The notes under the pieces were generated by a model. The model searched no databases. It saw only the letters and a program-made list of their open reading frames with translations, and was not told where the DNA came from. The position numbers were made by a program, and so were the translations under genes. A stretch of DNA of 64,000 nt from DASWOJ01 sp964242415 (lineage in GTDB: Bacteria > Pseudomonadota > Alphaproteobacteria > Acetobacterales > Acetobacteraceae). Below are positions 1-7,503 of this stretch, in pieces (position 1 is the stretch's first letter; every line of letters starts with the position of its first letter). Where the stretch lies: positions 5,029 through 69,028 of the forward strand of contig CAXTAT010000030.1 in the NCBI GenBank assembly GCA_964242415.1, given 5' to 3'.

Positions 1-199
1 CGAGCTGCTGCGCGATCTCCACGTCGTAGCCGACGATCTCGTTCTTGTCGTCTAGCGACGCCAGCGGCGGCAGGGTGGGGTTCACGCCGACCACCAGGCG
101 CTTGGCCGACAGCACCTGGTCCAGGGTGCGGACCTGCGCCCATGCCGGCAGGGCGAGCAGCAAGCCGAGGCACGCGAGCAGCAAGGGGCGGCGGGTCAT
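1..199 (-). CDS. Amino-acid ABC transporter substrate-binding protein (partial, N-terminal 66 residues)
   Basis: Read on the minus strand, the ATG at 199-197 opens a frame that runs off the left edge. The first 22 residues are a typical Sec signal peptide (two Arg, a Leu-rich core, then PAWAQ as a likely cleavage site). The mature start continues into VVGVNPTLPPLASLDDKNE and GYDVEIAQQL, which is the opening of family 3 periplasmic amino-acid binding proteins. An AGAACTCC stretch lies just upstream and is only a weak ribosome site. It follows two permease genes on the same strand after a gap of about 100 bases, so it is the periplasmic receptor of that importer. The ligand cannot be read from this fragment. 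Confidence 0.85.
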   Translation of the reverse strand, partial: MTRRPLLLACLGLLLALPAWAQVRTLDQVLSAKRLVVGVNPTLPPLASLDDKNEIVGYDVEIAQQL

Positions 200-302
200 G
201 GAGTTCTCCGTAGTGTCAAATCAGGCGCGGCGGATTTGGGCGGCATGCGGGCCTCCACCGTCGGCTGCGTCGGAGAGTCGCATCGGGGGGCTGCATCGGG
301 GA

Positions 303-1037
303 TCAGACGGCTTGCAGGGGCAGGATGGCACGCCGCCCGTGGTCCAGCCGCCGCTCCAGCCAGGCGCCCCCCAGGCTGAGCGGGTAGCAGACCAAGAAGT
401 ACAGGACCAGCACGGTGCCAAAACAGATCAGCGCCGAGAACCCCTTGGTGTTCATGAGCTTTGCCGCGTAGGTCAGCTCCAGCACCCCGACCTGCGAGGC
501 GATCGAGGTCGATTTGACGAACCCGGCGAGGTAGCCGACCGCCGGCGGCACGATGACGCGCCAAGACTGCGGTAGCATGACGCTGAACAGCACCTGCGCC
601 CGGCTGAGGTTCATCGCCTCCGCCGCATCGACCTGGTTGGGATGCACCGACTCCAGCCCGGCCCGCACCAGCTCGGCCGCGAAGGCCGACGCCGACACCG
701 TCACGGTGAGCAGCGCTACGACGAACATTGGCGTCTGCAGCCCAAGGTACTGCAGGCCGAAGAAGATGCAGAGCAGCTTGACCAGGAACGGGATGCGCCG
801 GAACACCTCGACATAGAGCGTCGCCAGGATGCGGAGCGGCGCCGCGTCCACCAGCCGCCGGGTCCGCAGCACCGCCAGCACGCCGCCGGCCAGGAAGCCC
901 GCCGCGCCGCCCAGCACCGACAACGCCACCGTGGCCAGCAACGCCTGCCCGAGCAGCAGCACGTTGTAGTAGGTGTAGAACCGCGGCGCCTCCAGCAGCA
1001 GCCCGTGCAGCACGGCCCAGGGTCCGCCCGGCGTCAT
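303..1037 (-). CDS. Amino-acid ABC transporter permease (HisM/GlnP family)
   Basis: Inner-membrane permease of 244 residues for a polar amino-acid importer. The EAA loop that docks on the ATPase is seen in VDAAEAMNLSRAQVLFSVMLPQ, in the central cytoplasmic position. Several hydrophobic segments flank it, and RRIPFLVKLLCIFFGLQYLG is the characteristic family stretch. I chose the ATG at 1037 because it overlaps the stop of the upstream permease gene as ATGA, which suggests translational coupling. A start 11 codons further up is possible but would overlap more. Together with the other permease it would form the heterodimeric channel. The ATPase gene is not in view and may lie to the left. Confidence 0.93.
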   Translation of the reverse strand: MTPGGPWAVLHGLLLEAPRFYTYYNVLLLGQALLATVALSVLGGAAGFLAGGVLAVLRTRRLVDAAPLRILATLYVEVFRRIPFLVKLLCIFFGLQYLGLQTPMFVVALLTVTVSASAFAAELVRAGLESVHPNQVDAAEAMNLSRAQVLFSVMLPQSWRVIVPPAVGYLAGFVKSTSIASQVGVLELTYAAKLMNTKGFSALICFGTVLVLYFLVCYPLSLGGAWLERRLDHGRRAILPLQAV

Positions 1038-1711
1038 CCGGCCACCCGCATCCGCAAGCCGAACAGCCACCGTCCAGCCAGCGCCAGCAGCAGGCTGGCG
1101 ACCAGGGTCAGGCCCACGTAGTCCACCGCGGCAATCGAGAAGATCTCGAAGGAACGGAACGTCTGCGCGTTGACGTTGTAGGCGCGGCCGGTCAGTTCCT
1201 CGATGCCGAAGATCGAGGCGATCGAGGTGGTCATGGTGACGAGGATATACTGGTTCGACAGCGCCGGGTACACCGTCCGGCAGACCTGCGGCAGGACGAC
1301 GTGCAGCAGCACCTGCAACGGCCGCAAGCCGAGCACCTCCGCCGCATCCAGCTCCTCCCGCCGGACGGCGTTGAAGCCGCCGAGCAGGGTCTTGGTGAGG
1401 TAGGCGCCCTCGTTCAGCGCAATGCCGATCAGCACGGCCGTATAGGGATCAAGCACGATGCCGAAGTCGGGCAGGCCAAAGAAGATGAAGAAAATCTGCA
1501 CCAGCAGCGGTGTGTTCAGGAAGAACACCACGTAGGCGCGCGCCAGCCGCCCGGCCGAGCGCGGCAGCATCCGTATCGCCGACGCGCAAGCGAGCCCGAT
1601 GGCCAGCCCGGCGGCGAAGCCGAGCAGGGCCAGGTGCAGCGCCACGACGGCCCCGCCGAGCAAGTAGGGGATGAAGGGCGTGACCTGGCCCCATTGCAGC
1701 GTATACGCCAC
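1034..1711 (-). CDS. Amino-acid ABC transporter permease (HisQ/GlnP family), GTG start after an in-frame TAG
   Basis: Inner-membrane permease of 225 residues with the family pattern LNTPLLVQIFFIFFGLP and an EAA loop at LDAAEVLGLRPLQVLLHVVLPQ. The reading frame is open from a GTG at 1711-1709, directly preceded in the same frame by a TAG codon (1714-1712). No Shine-Dalgarno sequence is visible in front of this GTG. The only good ribosome site is upstream of the 44-codon leader frame that ends at that TAG. The permease is therefore probably made by termination-reinitiation from the leader, by readthrough, or is damaged by a nonsense mutation. The start is uncertain for that reason; the identity is not. 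Confidence 0.9.
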   Translation of the reverse strand: MAYTLQWGQVTPFIPYLLGGAVVALHLALLGFAAGLAIGLACASAIRMLPRSAGRLARAYVVFFLNTPLLVQIFFIFFGLPDFGIVLDPYTAVLIGIALNEGAYLTKTLLGGFNAVRREELDAAEVLGLRPLQVLLHVVLPQVCRTVYPALSNQYILVTMTTSIASIFGIEELTGRAYNVNAQTFRSFEIFSIAAVDYVGLTLVASLLLALAGRWLFGLRMRVAG

Positions 1712-1846
1712 CTAGAACCACGGAATTTCGTCGAACGTCGCGGCCTGCGCTCCCATCACGAGCAGAATTGCCAGGGTTGGCAAGCTCAAGCCCGCCAGGC
1801 TCAAGCTCGATAGGCAACGCGCAATGAACCAATGAGAACGAGCCAT
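1712..1846 (-). CDS. 44-codon leader ORF with signal-like peptide, in frame with the downstream permease
   Basis: A short frame starts at ATG 1846-1844 behind a strong ribosome site (GGAGG, six bases before the ATG). It encodes a basic N-terminus, a long Leu/Ala-rich hydrophobic core and MGAQAATFDEIPWF before a TAG stop. The very next codon is the GTG that opens the permease, in the same frame. It looks like a membrane-inserting or signal-peptide leader. It may be the true N-terminus of the permease cut off by a nonsense mutation, or a real coupled leader peptide. I do not recognise it as a known family. The strong ribosome site shows that translation of the transporter operon is meant to begin here. 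Confidence 0.55.
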   Translation of the reverse strand: MARSHWFIARCLSSLSLAGLSLPTLAILLVMGAQAATFDEIPWF

Positions 1847-1963
1847 TGACAGCCTCCGTCGCCTGGGCACGCAATGCAATTCGCGCGCCATCCCGACTGC
1901 TCCGGCGCAGGCTGCGCCGCGGCAGGTTGCAGGGTTTTGCCCGCGCAGGGTACGGTCGGCGTC

Positions 1964-2950
1964 ATGACGACAATGCAAAATCCCCTCCCCGCCCATGCAG
2001 TCCCAGCGCATGAACCCCGGATGGCATCCGCGTCAGACCGGCTAGCCGGGGTGCAAGCCGCGATCGTATGCCCGATGCGGCCCGACTTCCTTATCAATGA
2101 GGATACCCTGGCCCGGCACGCCGCCGCGGTGGCTTCGGCGCCGGGCATCACCGGCCTGCTGATCAACGGCCATGCCGGCGAGAACTTCCTGCTCGACCGT
2201 GCCGAGACCCGGCGCGTGGTCGAGGTCGTGCGCGGCGCAGTCGGCCCCGGCGTGTTCCTGACCAGCGGCGTGAACGCCGAGTGCAGCCTGCATGCGGCGC
2301 TGCTGGCGCGCGATGCCGAGGCGGCCGGGGCCGATGCCGTCCTGGTGTTCCCGCCCAACGGCTGGGGCCTGTTCCAGGACGACGACACCGCGGCCATCCA
2401 CCACCGCCACATCGCCGCCGCGTGCGGCCTGCCGCTGGTGCTGTACCAGGCGCCGGTGCGGGCCGGGGCGATGCCGTATCCGCCGGCACGCCTTGCGGCG
2501 CTGGCCCGCGACGCCCGCGTGATCGGCGTGAAGGAGGGAAGCTGGGAGGTGGCGGCCTATGAGGCGAGCCGCCGCGCCGTAAAGGCCGCCCGGCCGGACG
2601 TCGCGGTGCTGGGGTCCGGCGACGAGCACCTGCTGACCAGTTGGCTGATCGGCAGCGAGGGCAGCCAGGTCAGCCTGGCCGCAGTCGTGCCGGAGGCGGT
2701 CGTGGCATTGTGGGACGCCGTGCGGGCGGGCGACTGGGCCGGGGCGCGAACCCGGCACGAGGCGCTGTACCCGCTCGCCGCCGCAATCTACCGGGAGGCG
2801 CCGTCCGGCCGCGCGACGACGCGGTTGAAGGCGTGCCTGAAGCTGCTCGGCCGCCTGGAGCACGACACGGTGCGCCCGCCGCTGATGCCGCTGCCGCCCG
2901 AGGAATACACCCGGCTGGGGCACGCCCTGGCCCATGCCGGCGCGACTTGA
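1964..2950 (+). CDS. DapA/N-acetylneuraminate lyase superfamily protein (dihydrodipicolinate synthase family)
   Basis: A class I aldolase-type TIM barrel enzyme of about 328 residues that forms a Schiff base with a keto acid. Family landmarks are NGHAGENFLL near the N-terminus (the GTTGE-equivalent loop), the tyrosine in LPLVLYQAP, and the Schiff-base lysine in VIGVKEGSWE. The ATG at 1964 was preferred; later ATGs (for example at MASASDRL) are possible. True DapA is usually about 290 residues, and this context is not lysine synthesis. The gene is divergent from an amino-acid importer and precedes an opine/hydroxyproline dehydrogenase-like fusion. The same superfamily contains the pyrroline-4-hydroxy-2-carboxylate deaminase of hydroxyproline breakdown, which would fit that company. 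That assignment is inference. Confidence 0.85.
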   Translation: MTTMQNPLPAHAVPAHEPRMASASDRLAGVQAAIVCPMRPDFLINEDTLARHAAAVASAPGITGLLINGHAGENFLLDRAETRRVVEVVRGAVGPGVFLTSGVNAECSLHAALLARDAEAAGADAVLVFPPNGWGLFQDDDTAAIHHRHIAAACGLPLVLYQAPVRAGAMPYPPARLAALARDARVIGVKEGSWEVAAYEASRRAVKAARPDVAVLGSGDEHLLTSWLIGSEGSQVSLAAVVPEAVVALWDAVRAGDWAGARTRHEALYPLAAAIYREAPSGRATTRLKACLKLLGRLEHDTVRPPLMPLPPEEYTRLGHALAHAGAT

Positions 2951-3163
2951 CCGCGCCCGCCGGCCCCCCGGTATGGCAGCCCAAGCCCATCCAGCACCGC
3001 GGGCAGGTCCGGCGCCAACCCAGGGCAGCAGTAGCGCCGTCCGGCACCGTGCGGGTTCGGTGAAAGGATCCGGGCGAGAATGTCCTCCATTTTCGCCCCT
3101 ATAGGGCAGGGAACGAACGGCTTGCATTGGCAGCGTCGCCGAACTCATGCGACCTTCCCGCCA

Positions 3164-5932
3164 ATGCGCCTGACCGACCCTCGTCCGCCCATGCCCCCCA
3201 TCCACCTGCTGTTTGAGGGCAAGCCGATCCCCGCACGGCCCGGGGAAACTGTCGCCGCCGCCCTGTCCGCCGCAGGGTATGCCGCGTTCCGCCACACCGC
3301 GGCCGGGGCGCCGCGCGGGCTTTGGTGCGGCATGGGCGCCTGCTTCGACTGCATCGTCACCATCGACGGCCGCCCCTCGCAGCGCGCCTGCATGGTGGCG
3401 GTGGCCGATGGCATGAACATCGGCCCCGGTCCCGCCCCAGCCTTGCCAGCTCCGCTTTCGGAAACCCTGCTGACGCCGCAGGTGCTGGTGGTTGGCGGCG
3501 GCCCGGCCGGCCTGTCCGCCGCGGCTGCAGCGAGGAAGGCCGGCGCGGACGTATTGCTGCTGGACGAGCGCCCCGCGCTGGGCGGCCAGTACTACAAGCA
3601 CGCTGCCGCCCCAGACGTCCAGGCGCGGCGCGGCGACCGGCTGCGGGTCCGCACGGCCGGGGTCCCCCGTCAGCACGCGGCCGTCTGGGCCGCATTCATC
3701 GAACGTGATGGCCCGGAAATAGCCGCCGTCGCAGGTGACGCGCGCCTGCTGCTGCGCCCAGGGCAATTGATCCTGGCCACCGGCGCGCACGAGGCGCCAA
3801 CCCCGTTGCCGGGCTGGACCCTGTCCGGCTGCATGACGACCGGCGCGTTGCAGGGCCTGGTGCGGACCTACCGCGTCAGCCCCGGACAGCGCGTCGTGGT
3901 GGCGGGCAACGGCCCGCTCAACCTGCAGGTCGCCGTCGAGCTGCTGCGCGCAGGCGGCCAGGTGGCGGCGGTGGTCGAGGCCGCAGCCCGTCCGGCCGGG
4001 CTGGGCCTGGCGCTGGCCTCCCCATCCCATGCCTGGACCGGGCTGCGGCTGCTGGCGGCGCTGCGCCGCGCCGGCGTCCCCATGCTGTGGCAGACCCGTC
4101 CCATCGAGGTGCTGGGGACCGGGCGTGTCGAGGGCCTGCGCGTCGTCGGACCCGGCGGGGAGGCGGTGATCCCCGCCGACGCCGTTGCGCTGAACTGGGG
4201 CTTCCAGGCGGAAACCGGCCTGGCCCGGGCGCTGGGCGCGGCACACACGGTGGTGGACGGACGGCTGGAAACGCTGACGGAGACGGACGGGCGCACCAGC
4301 CTGCCCGGCGTGTTCGCGGTCGGCGACGGCGCGCGGCTGGGCGGGGCGCAGGTGGCCTTGCACCGGGGCCGCGCCGCTGGGCTGGCCGCAGCGCGCAACC
4401 TGGGGCTGCACGCCCCGCCGCCGCCCCGCGCCGCGCTGCGCCGGGCCGAGCGGTTCCAGCGCGCCCTGTGGCGGGCCTTCGCCGCCCCGCCGCCCGACCC
4501 TGCGGTCCTGCCGGACAGCGTGATCCTGTGCCGGTGCGAGGAGGTGTCGGCCGGCGCCGTCCGCCAGGCGCAGGCGGCGGGCGCAGCGTCGCTGGCCACG
4601 GTCAAGCGCGCCACCCGGGCCGGCATGGGCCGGTGCGGCGGCCGGTTCTGCGGCGCGGCGCTGGCCCGGCTGTGCGGCGCGTCGATGGAGGCCGGGTTCG
4701 CCGCCCCGCGTGCGCCGCTGCGCCCGGTGCTGGCCGGCGCGATCCTGGCAGACCATCCGGACCCGCAAGACATGGCGGTGCCGCTGCCCCAGCCCACGCG
4801 CTGGACGACGGCGGCACCGCCGCCCTTGCCGACCGCGGCGGAGGTCGTCGTCATCGGCGGCGGCATCATCGGCCTGGCTACGGCGCTGTACCTCGCGCGC
4901 GACGGCGTGGACGTGCTGCTGCTGGACCGCGGCGAGCCGGGCATGGCCGCCAGCACCGCAAACGCCGGCAGCCTGCATGTGCAGCTCGTGCCCTATGTGT
5001 ATGCCGAGGGTGGCGGGCCGATGGCGGACGCCCTGCCGCTCGGCCCCGCCAGCATCGCCCTATGGCGGGACTTGGCGCGGGATGCCAACGAGGACCTAGG
5101 CCTGCGGACCGAGGGCGGGCTGATCCTGGCGGAAACCCCGGCGGAACTGGACCTGCTGCGGCGCAAGGCGGCGTTCGAGCGCACGCGCGGCATCCCGTCC
5201 GAGGTGGTCGGCGCGGCGGACCTGCGCGCGATGGCGCCCGGACTGGACGGACGCTTTACGGGCGCCGCTTTCTGCGCGTCCGAGGGGCAGGGCGACCCGC
5301 TGCGCGGCACCATGGCCCTGTTGATGCTCGGCCGCCGCGCCGGGGTGCGGCTGGCTGCGGGGCTGAACGTGACGGGGGTGCAGCCGGATGGCGCGGGCTG
5401 GCGCATCGTGACGGACGCCGGGGTGGTCCGGGCCGGGCAGGTGGTGAACGCGGCGGGCGTGCAGGCGGGGCAGGTCGGCGCGCTGGCGGGCGTGCAGGTG
5501 CCGGTGCACGGCCTGGTGCAGCAGGTGGTTGCGACCGAGGCCGCGCCGGTGATGCTGCGGCAGTTGGTCGCCTGGAGCGGACGGCATTTGTCGCTCAAGC
5601 AGGGCGACGGCGGCCACCTGCTGGTCGGTGGCGGCTGGCCCGGCACCGTCGATGCCCACGGCGCGGCGGCGGTGCGGCGCACGAGCCTGGAGGGCAACCT
5701 GGCCCTGGCAGCCCGGGCGCTGCCGGGGCTGCGGGCGGTCCACGTTCTGCGGGCCTGGACCGGCCTGGCCCCGCATCTGGACCGTGCGCCGGTGATCAGC
5801 GGGACGCCGGGGTTGCCGGGCTTGTGGCACGGGGTGACGAGCAATGGCTACACGCTGGGGCCGGTCGCCGGTCGGATGCTGGCCGACGCCGTGCGGGGCC
5901 GGGCGGCGCTGCCCGCAGCGTTCGCCTTGTGA
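3164..5932 (+). CDS. Three-domain fusion oxidoreductase: 2Fe-2S ferredoxin + FAD/NAD oxidoreductase + BFD-type 2Fe-2S + DadA-like FAD oxidoreductase
   Basis: One uninterrupted frame of 922 residues. Residues 1-90 are a plant-type ferredoxin-like domain with Cys55, Cys60, Cys63 and Cys76. A Rossmann FAD site (VVGGGPAGLSAAA) follows at about 109, and a second nucleotide site (VVVAGNGPLN) at about 244. A BFD-like 2Fe-2S module has Cys456, Cys458, Cys491 and Cys496. From about 560 a DadA/DAO-type domain begins with VVVIGGGIIGLA. These parts correspond to the gamma, alpha and beta subunits of opine oxidases, D-hydroxyproline dehydrogenase and hydrogen cyanide synthase (HcnABC), which are normally separate genes. 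The start is uncertain (ATG 3080, 3164 or 3191; none has a clear ribosome site). The likely job is oxidation of a secondary or D-amino acid imported by the neighbouring ABC system; the substrate is not proven. Confidence 0.9.
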   Translation: MRLTDPRPPMPPIHLLFEGKPIPARPGETVAAALSAAGYAAFRHTAAGAPRGLWCGMGACFDCIVTIDGRPSQRACMVAVADGMNIGPGPAPALPAPLSETLLTPQVLVVGGGPAGLSAAAAARKAGADVLLLDERPALGGQYYKHAAAPDVQARRGDRLRVRTAGVPRQHAAVWAAFIERDGPEIAAVAGDARLLLRPGQLILATGAHEAPTPLPGWTLSGCMTTGALQGLVRTYRVSPGQRVVVAGNGPLNLQVAVELLRAGGQVAAVVEAAARPAGLGLALASPSHAWTGLRLLAALRRAGVPMLWQTRPIEVLGTGRVEGLRVVGPGGEAVIPADAVALNWGFQAETGLARALGAAHTVVDGRLETLTETDGRTSLPGVFAVGDGARLGGAQVALHRGRAAGLAAARNLGLHAPPPPRAALRRAERFQRALWRAFAAPPPDPAVLPDSVILCRCEEVSAGAVRQAQAAGAASLATVKRATRAGMGRCGGRFCGAALARLCGASMEAGFAAPRAPLRPVLAGAILADHPDPQDMAVPLPQPTRWTTAAPPPLPTAAEVVVIGGGIIGLATALYLARDGVDVLLLDRGEPGMAASTANAGSLHVQLVPYVYAEGGGPMADALPLGPASIALWRDLARDANEDLGLRTEGGLILAETPAELDLLRRKAAFERTRGIPSEVVGAADLRAMAPGLDGRFTGAAFCASEGQGDPLRGTMALLMLGRRAGVRLAAGLNVTGVQPDGAGWRIVTDAGVVRAGQVVNAAGVQAGQVGALAGVQVPVHGLVQQVVATEAAPVMLRQLVAWSGRHLSLKQGDGGHLLVGGGWPGTVDAHGAAAVRRTSLEGNLALAARALPGLRAVHVLRAWTGLAPHLDRAPVISGTPGLPGLWHGVTSNGYTLGPVAGRMLADAVRGRAALPAAFAL

Positions 5933-6037
5933 CGCTGGGGAGCTTCGCGCGCGCCTGCAGGTCGTCTGCTATGGCCCGCCACGGCGTTGCCAAGTTCGCG
6001 TTTGAGGCGGCTGTGATCCCCGTGACGGGTCGGGGCT

Positions 6038-6391
6038 TCAAGCAGCGGCAACGCCGGTGACCTCGCGCCAGGTGCGAAAGATGGCCGCGGCCCCTGGAGG
6101 CAGGTGCGGCACGGCGTCCTGCGTGATCCGGTGCATCGCGCAAAGGCCGGTTTTCATGGTGGTGTCGAAGTCCTTGTACGTGATCTTTTCGATGGACTCG
6201 CGGCGTTGCTGATGTCCGGCGTTGATCACCAATCTGTCCAAGCCTCCAAACTCCGCTACGGTTTTCACCACCATCTCCCGGCACCAGGCTTCGTCTATGA
6301 TGTCGCCGGGCAGGCCAGCGACTTGCGGCCGGCATTCTCGACCAGCGCGACCACCCTCTTCGCGTCGGCCTCCTCGGTGGCGTCGCCGCAC
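6038..6391 (-). pseudogene. Remnant of an SDR-family oxidoreductase (frameshifted, truncated at both ends)
   Basis: The minus-strand frame carries recognisable short-chain dehydrogenase sequence close to the YghA-like group: LPGDIIDEAWCREMV, FGGLDRLVINAGHQQ, and DAVPHLPPGAAAI. Upstream the match continues in a different frame (DATEEADAKRVVALVENAGR), so there is a frameshift near 6330-6340. The N-terminal cofactor-binding part (TGxxxGIG) is absent. Homology stops after GAAAI, before the catalytic Ser and the YxxxK pair should appear. It cannot encode an active enzyme. It is a decayed gene lying between the fusion oxidoreductase and the next operon. Confidence 0.75.
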
Positions 6392-6715
6392 GAATGGTTT
6401 GCAGGTTTGTCAGCGTTGCAGGCGCTGCCGAAAGCGTGTCTTAAGCCCAAAATGCCATCAATCGTTTCAGATCAGGCGATCTTTCCGGGCTGTTGCGAGT
6501 GCCTGTCAACTGCGCCTCGCCGACGCCGAGGCTGGCTTGCTGGACCCGCTCGGCAGCCTCTCCAGGCTCGATTGCTGATCCATGCAGCAGCGCCGCATAG
6601 GTAGTTTCCGACGCTGCGTGCGCCCGGCTGTCCGCCGCTACTGTCCATCCATGGCGCTCCCAGTCCGGCTGACCGGCGGCCAGGATGCGCCGTCCCCAGA
6701 ATTGGAGGATCGACC
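6392..6715. other. Stretch without a recognisable gene
   Basis: About 320 bases between the SDR remnant and the next gene. Part of it (6392 to about 6400) still belongs to the decayed SDR sequence in a shifted frame. Beyond that I see no convincing coding sequence, no clear promoter and no strong hairpin. The only useful signal is the ribosome site GGAGG at its right end, serving the GTG at 6716. Confidence 0.5.
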
Positions 6716-7306
6716 GTGCAACCCATTTACCGGACCTCGTGCCAGGACATGCAACCGCTTTCGGCCACATGCCTCGCCGACTACCTGGCTGACCTGATCG
6801 ATGGGCAGGCCCAGGTGCGCCGGGCGCTGGCGGATGGCTGCGTGCAAGGCACCGACCCCTCGGGTCCGCCGGGCGGCAACGCGCTGATCTGGGTCGAAGG
6901 CGAGCCCAAGTCGGCCGACGGGCGCAACCGCGGCATGATCGTCGTCGGACACGGTTCCGACCCGGCTGCGGCAGAGCGCTCCTCCGTCATCTCCTACCCT
7001 CTCGGGGCCAGCAACCAACAGCAGTGCATTCCCGCAGTAACGAGCGCGCTGCAGAAGATGGGCTGGTCGGTCGTGACATTCACGTGCCGCAAGACGGCTG
7101 CGGGCTGCGCGAACACCGCTGTCCTGGTCACCCAGACCCATCCCGGTGGGGAACACCGATTGCTGCTGGCGGAGCCGATCCAAGCCGCGCCGCAGCGACC
7201 TGCCGCGCCTGTGCCAATACGGCGCGGCACCGTGGCGCGCTGGCCGGCAGCGGCCCTCCGCCCTGTCCCTCTGACCAAGGGGCAACCCTGGATGGAACAG
7301 GGATGA
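6716..7306 (+). CDS. Hypothetical protein, 196 residues, Cys-containing
   Basis: I do not recognise this protein. The frame starts at GTG 6716 with a good ribosome site (GGAGG, seven bases upstream). Its codons show the strong third-position GC bias of the real genes here, so I consider it expressed. There is no signal peptide or clear membrane segment. The N-terminal 75 residues (ADYLADLIDGQAQVRRALAD, then ALIWVEGEP and GMIVVGHGS) look folded. The last 50 residues are rich in Pro, Ala and Arg and may be disordered. At least five cysteines are scattered through it. It stands alone, with no operon partner, so context gives no function. Confidence 0.6.
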   Translation: MQPIYRTSCQDMQPLSATCLADYLADLIDGQAQVRRALADGCVQGTDPSGPPGGNALIWVEGEPKSADGRNRGMIVVGHGSDPAAAERSSVISYPLGASNQQQCIPAVTSALQKMGWSVVTFTCRKTAAGCANTAVLVTQTHPGGEHRLLLAEPIQAAPQRPAAPVPIRRGTVARWPAAALRPVPLTKGQPWMEQG

Positions 7307-7357
7307 CCAGGCTGCGGCGCAGGTGAACGGAGACGGCGCCCGGAGCACATGTGGGCC

Positions 7358-7383
7358 GGCCTGCGGCAGCGGCCTGCGGCAGC
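7358..7383. repeat. Perfect 13-bp tandem duplication
   Basis: GGCCTGCGGCAGC occurs twice back to back in the gap between the 196-residue hypothetical gene and the 3' end of the MFS gene. It is non-coding as far as I can tell and may be a recent slippage product. Confidence 0.8.
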
Positions 7384-7503
7384 GTATGTGACACCTGACT
7401 TCTCCCTCACCAAGCCAAGGAACGTCAGGCGAGAGCACCAACGCCGCGTCGCCACGCCTGCTCTCCGTATGCGTTCACCCGGCCCAGAAGGAACAGGACG
7501 TCG

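Noticed and set aside
2042..4978. Long open frame on the minus strand opposite the lyase and the fusion oxidoreductase (978 codons).
   Set aside because: It lacks any recognisable domain, is Arg/Gln/Gly-rich in the way of reverse frames of GC-rich genes, and both plus-strand genes beneath it have clear motifs.
3164..5932. Naming the fusion oxidoreductase as hydrogen cyanide synthase HcnABC.
   Set aside because: Domains match, but the same architecture serves opine, hydroxyproline and other dehydrogenases, and the neighbouring importer and lyase fit amino-acid breakdown better.
6638..7455. Minus-strand frames across 6638-7455.
   Set aside because: The plus-strand gene at 6716 has a strong ribosome site and better codon bias; the reverse frames lack both.
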